The notes below the pieces were generated by a model. That model was given only the letters and a program-made list of their open reading frames with translations, was not told the DNA's origin and did no database searches. Made by a program: the position numbers and the translations under genes. From Clostridia bacterium (GTDB lineage: Bacteria > Bacillota_A > Clostridia > Christensenellales > Borkfalkiaceae), in assembly GCA_017462825.1 (NCBI GenBank), contig JAFTQI010000015.1:1-31665 (forward strand): 31,665 bases of DNA, given 5' to 3'. Of the stretch, positions 7,741 through 14,343 are shown in pieces (the first letter of the stretch is position 1; every line of letters starts with the position of its first letter).

Positions 7741-8622
7741 TCATTTTGTGCTTTTTCGGCAACGCTTTTGCAAAAACTGAATCAAATACTCATAAAACTC
7801 AGGAGCGACCGTCGACGGCAAAGGACTTTCATGTAAGCCTATCACAATTTCTCTTTGACACTCTGGCTCGACGATAGGGATAAGCGCCACGTCAGTGGAA
7901 ACGCTCCCCCAAGAATATTCGGGCCAAAAACCAACGCCTGCACTCGCGCCAATAATATTTCTTACCGCGACGGGCGAATCCGACTCAAAAGAATTATGCG
8001 GTTTAAACCCTGCATATGCGCAAAAGCGATCGCATACCGCTCGAAAAAGCCGCGAACCTGCTAAGTTTACAAACCCCTCGTCTTTTACTTCTTTCAAAGA
8101 AACACTCGAATAGTTCGCATACTTAGAATTTTTGGGAACGGCAAGGTAAATTTTTTCCGCCATTGTACGCCGCTTTTGGAAGGCGGGCAATAAGGATACG
8201 TCCGCCATATCGGTCGTCACCGATATATCGCAATCTGTCTCCGTTTCGTTTTGTATCACTTGAAAAAAAACTTCGGGGTGTTTTTTCTTATAACTTACAA
8301 CCGCGTCGGTGACTACCGTGGACGCTGCAAGCACGTTTAATTTGACCGTGTTCCGCTCCTCTTGCTTTAAAATTTCTATCTCCGTCGGGATAGAATCTAA
8401 CTGCGCAAAAAGGCTCTCTAACTTATTTTTTAGATATTCGCCGTAAACGGTAAGAAAAATGTTCCGTCCTTTTTTATAAAAAAGAGGCGCGCCAAGTTCT
8501 TCTTCTAGCTGCTTAATCGCTTTTGTCAGAGCAGGTTGCGCAATATGAATCGCCTCTGCCGCACGCGTTACGTGTCCATATTTCGCCACCGTATAAAAAT
8601 ATCGTAATTTCGCAAGTTCCAT
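7741..8622 (-). CDS. LysR-family transcriptional regulator
   Basis: The 293-aa protein has the classical N-terminal winged helix-turn-helix of LysR regulators (residues 1-60; AKYGHVTRAAEAIHIAQPAL marks the recognition region) followed by a periplasmic-binding-like effector domain (about 90-290). An AAGGAG site lies seven bases before the start. It is transcribed divergently from a PQ-loop membrane protein, and their promoters overlap face to face. A T-N11-A palindrome at 8642-8656 in its leader fits a LysR autoregulatory box. The likely role is control of its own gene and the neighbouring membrane protein; the effector is unknown. Confidence 0.9.
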   Translation of the reverse strand: MELAKLRYFYTVAKYGHVTRAAEAIHIAQPALTKAIKQLEEELGAPLFYKKGRNIFLTVYGEYLKNKLESLFAQLDSIPTEIEILKQEERNTVKLNVLAASTVVTDAVVSYKKKHPEVFFQVIQNETETDCDISVTTDMADVSLLPAFQKRRTMAEKIYLAVPKNSKYANYSSVSLKEVKDEGFVNLAGSRLFRAVCDRFCAYAGFKPHNSFESDSPVAVRNIIGASAGVGFWPEYSWGSVSTDVALIPIVEPECQREIVIGLHESPLPSTVAPEFYEYLIQFLQKRCRKSTK

Positions 8623-8641
8623 TCTTACTCTCCTTAAAACG

Positions 8642-8656
8642 ATAACTTTTTGTTAT
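8642..8656. promoter_or_regulatory. LysR-type operator (T-N11-A palindrome)
   Basis: ATAAC-N5-GTTAT is a perfect inverted repeat containing the T-N11-A pattern of LysR binding boxes. It lies between the lysR -10 box and its start codon, suited to autorepression. Confidence 0.5.
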
Positions 8657-8669
8657 TGATTTAATAATA

Positions 8670-8698
8670 ATTATATATTTTACATTATCTTTTGTCAA
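8670..8698 (-). promoter_or_regulatory. lysR promoter
   Basis: Minus-strand TTGACA (8693-8698) and TATAAT (8670-8675) with 17-bp spacing, a consensus sigma-A promoter. It overlaps the plus-strand promoter 8679-8707. Confidence 0.75.
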
Positions 8699-8707
8699 GT
8701 GTATAAT
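8679..8707 (+). promoter_or_regulatory. Promoter of the PQ-loop protein gene
   Basis: TTTACA (8679-8684) and TATAAT (8702-8707) with 17-bp spacing. The two opposing promoters share most of the same 38 bp, so RNA polymerase can occupy only one at a time. Confidence 0.75.
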
Positions 8708-8738
8708 AGTAGCATAAGAAAAAAGGAGCGTATGAAAA

Positions 8739-9017
8739 ATGGTTACGTTTTTTGAGAGTGTTATGTTGATTTGTTTTGGTTTATCTTGGCCGATTTCCGT
8801 CTATAAAAGTATTACGTCGAAATCCACGAAAGGGAAAAGCGTTGTATTTACCTTTGCAATCATCGTGGGATATTTAGCAGGGATTACGGGGAAAATTTTA
8901 GATAAGACGTTCAATTACGTGCTTGTCCTTTACTTTATCAATCTCGCGTTCGTGCTCGTGGACCTTTCTTTGTATTTTATCAATAGAAAACGTGAACTTA
9001 CGCAAAAAGCATACTAA
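8739..9017 (+). CDS. Small PQ-loop (SemiSWEET-like) membrane protein
   Basis: The 92-aa protein has three membrane helices (about residues 5-20, 33-50, 57-82), the size of a single triple-helix bundle of the PQ-loop/SemiSWEET superfamily, with SWPISVYKSITSKSTKGKS as the loop after the first helix. Bacterial SemiSWEETs work as dimers moving sugars across the membrane, but this family's substrate is not known. The ribosome binding site AAGGAG is ten bases from this ATG. A nearer ATG at 8732 would only make a seven-codon ORF that overlaps the start. The gene diverges from lysR, and a bidirectional terminator follows. Confidence 0.8.
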   Translation: MVTFFESVMLICFGLSWPISVYKSITSKSTKGKSVVFTFAIIVGYLAGITGKILDKTFNYVLVLYFINLAFVLVDLSLYFINRKRELTQKAY

Positions 9018-9029
9018 TCACACGATAAA

Positions 9030-9066
9030 AGCCGCGTTATCGGCAAACCCGATAACGCGGCTTTTT
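9030..9066. terminator. Bidirectional terminator between PQ-loop gene and prfA
   Basis: A perfect 14-bp stem (9030-9043 and 9049-9062) with a five-base loop, flanked by AAAA on the left and TTTTTT on the right, ends both convergent genes. Confidence 0.92.
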
Positions 9067-9070
9067 TATT

Positions 9071-10141
9071 TTATTCTTCCGATGAAGCGAGCATCGCTTC
9101 TCTGTCGGCGATAGCAAGCGCTTCCACCATAGAATCGATATCCCCCGTCATAAAGGCGTCGAGGTTATATTGACTCAAGCCGATTCTATGATCGGTGACG
9201 CGGCTTTGCGGGAAGTTATAGGTGCGGATTCGCTCGCTTCTATCCCCCGAACCGACCATGCTACGTCGGCTATCTTCTCTCGCTTTCGCGTTTTGACCGT
9301 TGTAGAAATCATAAACTCGCGAGCGCAAGACCTTGAACGCCCTTTCCTTGTTTTTAAGCTGCGATCGCTCGTCTTGGCAAGTCACCACAATCCCCGTTGG
9401 GAAATGGGTGATGCGCACCGCCGAAGCGACTTTATTGACGTTTTGACCGCCTGCGCCACCCGAATGGAAAATGTCGATTCGAATATCCTTATCGTTGATT
9501 TCCACTTCCACTTCTTCCGCTTCGGGAAGAACGGCTACGGTCGCCGCCGACGTGTGGATTCTACCCTGCGTCTCGGTAGCAGGTACGCGTTGAACGCGGT
9601 GCACGCCGCTTTCGTATTTCAATAATTTATACGCGCCCGTACCCTTTACGTTGTAGATAGCTTCTTTCATGCCGCCAAGCTCCGTGGCGTTGACGTCCAT
9701 TTCTTCCACTTTTAAACGGTGATTTGCGCAATAGTTCAAATACATTCGGCAAAGCTCGGCGGCAAACAGCGCGGCTTCTTCGCCGCCCGTACCCGCGCGA
9801 ACTTCCAAAATACAGCTTCTTTCGTCGTTTTTGTCTTTAGGCAAAAGCAAAATTTTCAGTTCGTTGATAAGCTCGGGCAAACGTTCCTTACACGCGTAGC
9901 CCTCGTCCAAGAGCATCTTTTTCATTTCCGCGTCCGTTTCGGTTTCCGCAAGCTCAAACGCGTCCTGCATTTGCCGTTCGCATTCCAAGTATTCGGCGTA
10001 TTTTTCCACCGTTTCGGTGAGGTCGGATTGCTCCTTGGAATACTTTTGCCAAGTACCCATGTCCGCGATGACGTCGTTATCCGCTAATTTTTCGGATAAA
10101 AATTCATAGCGTTTTTTGATATCGTCGAGTTTTTTCAGCAT
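9071..10141 (-). CDS. prfA: Peptide chain release factor 1
   Basis: RF1 reads UAA and UAG stop codons and triggers peptide release. The 356-aa protein has the GGQ catalytic motif at residues 231-233 (HSGGAGGQNVNK) and the PxT anticodon tripeptide PAT at 187-189 (RVQRVPATETQGRIHTS), distinguishing it from RF2, which has SPF. Length is normal. An AAGGAA site precedes the start. It follows the gene for the methyltransferase PrmC, which methylates the GGQ glutamine, so enzyme and substrate are co-transcribed. A hairpin with a short T tail (10163-10183) lies between the two genes and may lower prfA expression. Confidence 0.97.
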   Translation of the reverse strand: MLKKLDDIKKRYEFLSEKLADNDVIADMGTWQKYSKEQSDLTETVEKYAEYLECERQMQDAFELAETETDAEMKKMLLDEGYACKERLPELINELKILLLPKDKNDERSCILEVRAGTGGEEAALFAAELCRMYLNYCANHRLKVEEMDVNATELGGMKEAIYNVKGTGAYKLLKYESGVHRVQRVPATETQGRIHTSAATVAVLPEAEEVEVEINDKDIRIDIFHSGGAGGQNVNKVASAVRITHFPTGIVVTCQDERSQLKNKERAFKVLRSRVYDFYNGQNAKAREDSRRSMVGSGDRSERIRTYNFPQSRVTDHRIGLSQYNLDAFMTGDIDSMVEALAIADREAMLASSEE

Positions 10142-10162
10142 ACCTTGTTCCTTTTTGAAAAC

Positions 10163-10183
10163 ACGCCCGAAAAATTCGGGCGT
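10163..10183 (-). terminator. Intercistronic hairpin between prmC fusion and prfA
   Basis: ACGCCCGAA and TTCGGGCGT form a perfect 9-bp stem with a three-base loop. In the minus direction it is followed by GTTTTC, a short U tract. Since no promoter can fit between it and prfA, it is likely a partial terminator or an RNA-processing/stability hairpin. Confidence 0.55.
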
Positions 10184-10203
10184 ATCTTTATTTCCTCATT
10201 TCC

Positions 10204-12042
10204 TTATAAAACGATTTTTACGTAACGGTCGATGCCGTTAAAATCGCGCACGACCATTGAATACGCAACACCCTTGAACATTTTCACAACGTCCTGTGCT
10301 TCGCCTGCGCCCACTTCCATAATCAGCATACCGCCGCGATTGAGATATTTTCCTGCTTCCGCCGCGATTCGACGGTAAAACTCCATACCGTCCTCGCCGC
10401 CGTCCAACGCCAAGCGCGGTTCGTGGTCCTTCACTTCTCTTTGCAAGCCGTCAATGTCTTTCGACGGAATGTAGGGGGGGTTGGTAACAATAATATCAAA
10501 TCTTCCGCGGATACGGGTGAACATATCCGATTGAATAAAGAGCACGTCCGCGTCGTTTGCCGCCGCGTTTTCCTTAGCAAGCGCAAGTGCGTCTTCACTA
10601 ATATCCACAGCCGTCACTTTTGCTTTTCTTCCGTATTTTTCAAGCTCTTTGTACACGGCAATCGCTATCGCGCCGCTGCCCGTGCACATATCGAGAATAC
10701 TATACTCTTCTTCCGCTGCCGCCACGACCATCATGGCAAGTTCTTCCGTTTCTGGGCGGGGAATGAGCACCCTTTCGTCCACCTTAATTTTATAGCCGCA
10801 AAAATCCGCGTCCCCAATGATATACCAAAGGGGTCTGCCCGTCAAACGTTCGTCTGCGATACGGATAATTTCGCCCGCTTGCGACTTGCTCAAAATATGC
10901 TCCTCTTTCGAAACTTCACTCTTGGGAATGTTAAGTTTCAAAGAGAAAATCCATTCCGCTTCGTCCTCTTCGATGTCCTGCGAAGCAAAACGGCGCTTGG
11001 TATTTGCAAGCAACGTGGACATTTTCCCCGCCGTGACGAATACCTTTTCAGGAATCGTCGGGTCGGCGTCCATCACCAATACGGTGTTGAACGCGGTAAT
11101 TGCGCATTCGATCATAGCATCTTCCGGTTCGCGCGTAGTCAATTTTTGCAAAAGCAACCCGGGGAACTTAAAAATCAAGAAAATCGGGTTCTTCGTTTTC
11201 GAAAGCAAGCGCAAAATTTCATAAGAAACACCCGCAACGACAGGCAACATCAGTATTTTAAGCCCAAAACGAATCAAGCCGTTTAACTTATTACTGTCCA
11301 CGTACAACCAACGCGCTACCACGACGTTGACAAGTGAGAACACGATAATGCTTACGACCATGACCAAAAATAAAAAGGTTGTGCCGCAACGGTCGTGCAC
11401 ACGGGAACAGCCGCGCACGTTTTCCACCGTCAGTTCCTTGCCTTGCTCGTGGCAGGTAATGGTTTTATGCTCCGCGCCGTGGTACATAAACACCCGTTTA
11501 AGAGAAGGTATCAGCGCAATCAGTAAAATATACGCGATGAAAATCGCCAAGCGAATTCCGCCCTCGATTAAGTTAAACCATACGCCGTCCATGCCCGCCG
11601 ACGTTTTATCGAAAGGCAAAAATCCCGCGATAAACTGCGGCAACGCGATAAAAATCACCAGCGCAAGCACGATACCGAGTATTCCCGAAACCGCGTTCAT
11701 AATTCCGCCGACGTCCACTTTGTGTTTTTCTTTAAGCCATTGCTCCGCTTTCGTTTGTTCTTCTTCGTCGTCTTCCATTGCAACGTCGGCGCTACGCATG
11801 AGAATGCGATAGCCGTCCACAAGCGAAGTGACGAAATTGACCACGCCGCGAATAAAGGGCATTTTCGTGATTTTTTTCCGTTTTTCGGGAGGCTTTAAAC
11901 GTTCGGATTCGATTTGAATCTTCCCTTCGGGATCTCGGACCGCCGTCGCCATCGCGCGTTTACCGCGCATCATTACCCCTTCCATAACCGCTTGACCGCC
12001 GATGTAGGTGCAATTCAGTTTTTGATTTTTTTCTTTTTCCAT
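10204..12042 (-). CDS. prmC: DUF1385 membrane domain fused to PrmC (RF N5-glutamine methyltransferase)
   Basis: One uninterrupted 612-aa frame joins two proteins usually encoded separately. Residues 1 to about 330 are DUF1385 (YqhQ-like): YIGGQAVMEGVMMRG at 13-27, membrane segments about 120-142, 162-180, 222-244 and 260-278, YHGAEHKT at 187-194, HDRCGTTFL at 216-224 and EPEDAMIE at 305-312. Residues about 338-612 are PrmC: VLIPRPETEE at 425-434, SAM motif DMCTGSGAIA at 451-460 and the catalytic NPPY at 521-524. PrmC methylates the glutamine of the GGQ motif in release factors; prfA is the next gene. The DUF1385 function is unknown. The fusion would tether PrmC to the membrane, with the catalytic part presumably cytoplasmic. 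The ribosome binding site is weak. In many Firmicutes the order rpmE, DUF1385, prmC, prfA is kept as separate genes, so this is probably a gene fusion by loss of a stop codon. Confidence 0.92.
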   Translation of the reverse strand: MEKEKNQKLNCTYIGGQAVMEGVMMRGKRAMATAVRDPEGKIQIESERLKPPEKRKKITKMPFIRGVVNFVTSLVDGYRILMRSADVAMEDDEEEQTKAEQWLKEKHKVDVGGIMNAVSGILGIVLALVIFIALPQFIAGFLPFDKTSAGMDGVWFNLIEGGIRLAIFIAYILLIALIPSLKRVFMYHGAEHKTITCHEQGKELTVENVRGCSRVHDRCGTTFLFLVMVVSIIVFSLVNVVVARWLYVDSNKLNGLIRFGLKILMLPVVAGVSYEILRLLSKTKNPIFLIFKFPGLLLQKLTTREPEDAMIECAITAFNTVLVMDADPTIPEKVFVTAGKMSTLLANTKRRFASQDIEEDEAEWIFSLKLNIPKSEVSKEEHILSKSQAGEIIRIADERLTGRPLWYIIGDADFCGYKIKVDERVLIPRPETEELAMMVVAAAEEEYSILDMCTGSGAIAIAVYKELEKYGRKAKVTAVDISEDALALAKENAAANDADVLFIQSDMFTRIRGRFDIIVTNPPYIPSKDIDGLQREVKDHEPRLALDGGEDGMEFYRRIAAEAGKYLNRGGMLIMEVGAGEAQDVVKMFKGVAYSMVVRDFNGIDRYVKIVL

Positions 12043-12067
12043 ATTCTTTACTATTGAGAAAGTGTAT

Positions 12068-12109
12068 TTCTTCTTTTATTGCGAACTGGCGCTCGCAATA
12101 AAAGAAGAA
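12068..12109. repeat. Perfect 17-bp inverted repeat
   Basis: Arms 12068-12084 and 12093-12109 are perfectly complementary around an eight-base loop (ACTGGCGC). The arms are AT-rich pyrimidine/purine tracts ending in GCGA/TCGC. It lies between rpmE and the DUF1385-PrmC gene, next to a second hairpin (12110-12134). It may be an RNA stability element or a transcription pause. Confidence 0.75.
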
Positions 12110-12134
12110 GGCTTTAAGACTATGTCCTAAAGCC
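12110..12134 (-). terminator. Probable rpmE terminator
   Basis: GGCTTTA (12110-12116) pairs with TAAAGCC (12128-12134). In the minus direction the stem is followed by TTCTTCTTTT. That U-rich tail is itself one arm of the neighbouring 17-bp inverted repeat, so the two structures touch. Termination is likely partial, since no separate promoter is seen for the downstream gene. Confidence 0.6.
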
Positions 12135-12146
12135 CCGTTTTACCAA

Positions 12147-12350
12147 TTAAAGACCATATCTCTTTTTGAACTTATCGACACGTCCACCGGTATCAACCAA
12201 CTTTTGCTTGCCCGTGAAGAAAGGATGGCAATTGCTGCAAATATCTACTTTCATAACGTCGCCGTCTTTCGTCGTACCGGTCTTAAAAGTAGCTCCACAA
12301 GCGCAAGTTACAGTTACTTCGTGATATTTGGGATGAATATCTGCTTTCAT
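12147..12350 (-). CDS. rpmE: 50S ribosomal protein L31 (zinc-binding type)
   Basis: This 67-aa protein is L31, which bridges the ribosomal subunits. It has the zinc-ribbon cysteines C16, C18, C38 and C41, so it is the zinc-containing form usually replaced by a cysteine-less paralogue under zinc limitation. HPFFTGKQK at 42-49 and the C-terminal [12 protein letters not shown] are characteristic. A GAGGTAA site precedes the start, and a TTGACG-N17-TATAAT promoter lies upstream. It heads the cluster with the DUF1385-PrmC fusion and prfA. Confidence 0.96.
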   Translation of the reverse strand: MKADIHPKYHEVTVTCACGATFKTGTTKDGDVMKVDICSNCHPFFTGKQKLVDTGGRVDKFKKRYGL

Positions 12351-12383
12351 TGTAGTTACCTCGCTATTTTTCTTATGCTAACC

Positions 12384-12412
12384 AATTATACCGCTTTTTT
12401 TTCTACTCGTCA
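12384..12412 (-). promoter_or_regulatory. rpmE promoter
   Basis: Minus-strand TTGACG (12407-12412) and TATAAT (12384-12389) with 17-bp spacing, 34 bp before the rpmE start. Confidence 0.75.
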
Positions 12413-12442
12413 ACTGTTTTTGCGCGAAATTAAAAAAAATAG

Positions 12443-12471
12443 TTGCAAATTTCACAAAAATAGGTTATACT
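12443..12471 (+). promoter_or_regulatory. Promoter of the dehydrogenase-like gene
   Basis: TTGCAA (12443-12448) and TATACT (12466-12471) with 17-bp spacing, about 65 bp before the ATG at 12536. Confidence 0.7.
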
Positions 12472-12535
12472 TATTATACGCGTTTGTTGCGCGCATATTC
12501 GCGCGTCAATAAAAATATATTAAATTAGGATTTTT

Positions 12536-13534
12536 ATGAAAGCCTGGCAATTAGCTTATCCCCACAATTTACAGCACGTTACCGCGCCTGATTTGAAACG
12601 TACCGACGATAAAGTCAAGGTCAAGGTCACCAAAGCGCTCTTAACCGAAACGGACGTAGCCGTGTACTGCGGCGCGTTGAAAGTAAAAGCGCCCTTTATT
12701 CCCGGCCGTTTTGCAATCGGTCAAGTCACGGAAGCGAACGAGGACGCTTTCGTCAAAAAGGGCGAACGGGTGTATCTTGCAAGCGTGACCGAGGACGAAT
12801 GTGCGCCCGACGGCTTGCGTATCGCAGGCGAAACAACGGACGGATTTTATCGCGATTTCGTGCTTGCTGGCATAGATGACATCTACCCCTTGCCTTCTTC
12901 CGTTACGGACGAAGCCGCTTTTCTCATCGACGCAATCGCGCTTGCGGAGCATATCGTGGATGAAATGCACGTGGAAGTGGGGCAGCATATTTTGGTACTT
13001 GGCGGCGGTTTGTACGGCAATATTCTTTGCCAAATTTTGATTTACCACCGCGCCGTGCCTATTTTAGCAGACAACAACGCCGAACGCCTTGCTCGCGCGA
13101 AGCGTAGCGGCATTTATTACACTTTCCCCAACGACGAAACGCTGAAAAACAACGTCATCGCCGCGACGGGCGGTAAGCTTGCCGACGGGGCGGTATATCT
13201 CGCGTTTTCCAACCGTTGCGAACCTTCCGTTCTTTTTCCCTTAGTGAAGCGCGACGCATACGTTTCTTTTTGCGCGCTGACAGGCAAACCCTTGCACGTC
13301 AACCTTGAGTATGCAATCAAAAACAACGTCAAAATCAAGGGTATCAGCGAAAGCCGCGAGTTCGTCTCGACCGCAATCAATCTTTTGGCGAATAAAGCGG
13401 TCAATTTCTCGGAATTCTCGTTCAAGAGCTGGCGCGAAGAAGATTTGCCTACGCTTTTAGAGGAGTATGCGCAAATGTACAGCAGCGGTGCGTATTTACC
13501 CGAGCAATTCGAAGTCATCAAGTTTATATTCTAA
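12536..13534 (+). CDS. Zinc-independent MDR-family dehydrogenase homologue
   Basis: The 332-aa protein has the two-domain layout of medium-chain dehydrogenases: a GroES-like N-terminal domain (about 1-120) and a Rossmann domain whose dinucleotide loop is HILVLGGGLYGN at 151-162. The zinc ligands of alcohol dehydrogenases are missing: the catalytic cysteine position is a threonine in TETD (37-40), the GHE motif reads PGRF (56-59), and the four-cysteine structural zinc loop is replaced by a short stretch with one Cys (C89). It therefore cannot be a classic zinc alcohol dehydrogenase. It may act as an NAD(P)-dependent reductase of another type or have a non-catalytic role. An AGGA ribosome binding site lies six bases before the ATG. 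The phosphodiesterase gene follows. Confidence 0.8.
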   Translation: MKAWQLAYPHNLQHVTAPDLKRTDDKVKVKVTKALLTETDVAVYCGALKVKAPFIPGRFAIGQVTEANEDAFVKKGERVYLASVTEDECAPDGLRIAGETTDGFYRDFVLAGIDDIYPLPSSVTDEAAFLIDAIALAEHIVDEMHVEVGQHILVLGGGLYGNILCQILIYHRAVPILADNNAERLARAKRSGIYYTFPNDETLKNNVIAATGGKLADGAVYLAFSNRCEPSVLFPLVKRDAYVSFCALTGKPLHVNLEYAIKNNVKIKGISESREFVSTAINLLANKAVNFSEFSFKSWREEDLPTLLEEYAQMYSSGAYLPEQFEVIKFIF

Positions 13535-13543
13535 CTCTTTTGC

Positions 13544-13561
13544 AGCTCCCTAAAGGGAGCT
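13544..13561. other. Intercistronic hairpin
   Basis: AGCTCCC and GGGAGCT form a 7-bp stem with a TAAA loop, with no T tract after it. A short palindrome TGCTATAGCA follows at about 13566-13575. It sits between the dehydrogenase-like gene and the phosphodiesterase and may be an RNA processing or stability element. Confidence 0.5.
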
Positions 13562-13596
13562 TGCGTGCTATAGCAACGGTTTTATTAGGTGTTTTT

Positions 13597-14145
13597 ATGA
13601 AAATTATCTTCGCATCCGATATCCACGGCTCGGCGTATTGGGCTAAAGAACTTTTAGAGGTGTTCCGTCACGAAAATGCGGACAAACTCGTCCTTCTTGG
13701 CGATATTCTCTATCACGGACCTAGAAACGATTTTCCCGACGACTACGCGCCGAAAAAGGTTTTCGCTATGCTCAATGAAATCAAGGACAAAATTCTTTGC
13801 GTGCGCGGAAACTGCGACAGCGAAGTCGATCAAATGGTCCTTGAATTCCCTATTCTTGCCGACTACGCCCTCCTTTCCGTAAAAGGCAAAACGCTCTTTT
13901 TAACGCACGGGCATCTTTTCGACGAGCAAAACCCGCCCCTTTTGCAAAAAGGCGACGTTCTTTTCAACGGACATTTCCACACCCCCTGTTGTAAAGAGCT
14001 CGAAAACGGCGCGATTTACGCAAACTGCGGCTCGGTTGCGCTTCCCAAACCCGACACTCCCCATTCCTATATTCTTCTCGATGGGGACGCCCTCTATTGG
14101 AAAGACCTTGAAACGGGCGGAATTTTTGATTGCTATGCCCTTTAA
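13597..14145 (+). CDS. YfcE/MJ0936-type metallophosphodiesterase
   Basis: The 182-aa protein is a calcineurin-like phosphoesterase. All five metal-binding blocks are visible: SDIHGS at 7-12, GDILYHG near 35-41, GNCDSE near 73-78, THGH near 106-109 and GHFHTP near 130-135. E. coli YfcE hydrolyses phosphodiesters with Mn. The start at 13597 has an AGGTG site and begins directly at the first beta strand; an in-frame ATG at 13540 would add 19 residues without homology. The gene lies 62 bp after the dehydrogenase homologue, likely in the same transcript, and is followed by a strong terminator. The natural substrate is not known. Confidence 0.88.
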   Translation: MKIIFASDIHGSAYWAKELLEVFRHENADKLVLLGDILYHGPRNDFPDDYAPKKVFAMLNEIKDKILCVRGNCDSEVDQMVLEFPILADYALLSVKGKTLFLTHGHLFDEQNPPLLQKGDVLFNGHFHTPCCKELENGAIYANCGSVALPKPDTPHSYILLDGDALYWKDLETGGIFDCYAL

Positions 14146-14211
14146 ACTCGTACACGGGTGGGACATTTTTGAAAAATTCCATTTTTCATACAAGCTTATT
14201 CTTGAAATTGC

Positions 14212-14238
14212 ACCGCCTTTTTTGTGAGGCGGTTTTTC
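14212..14238 (+). terminator. Intrinsic terminator after the phosphodiesterase gene
   Basis: ACCGCC (14212-14217) pairs with GGCGGT (14228-14233), followed by TTTTC. A second short AT-rich palindrome (TGAAAAAT/ATTTTTCA) lies just upstream near 14170. Confidence 0.85.
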
Positions 14239-14283
14239 TTTGCTTTTTTGGATAATTATTTATCGGTTTTGCCGTTGGTTTGC

Positions 14284-14312
14284 TTGACTATTATCGAAAA
14301 ATATGATAATAT
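14284..14312 (+). promoter_or_regulatory. Promoter of trpB2
   Basis: TTGACT (14284-14289) and TAATAT (14307-14312) with 17-bp spacing, 31 bp before the ATG. Confidence 0.65.
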
Positions 14313-14343
14313 ATTTTCTAACCAATAAAAGGAGTGAGAGAAT

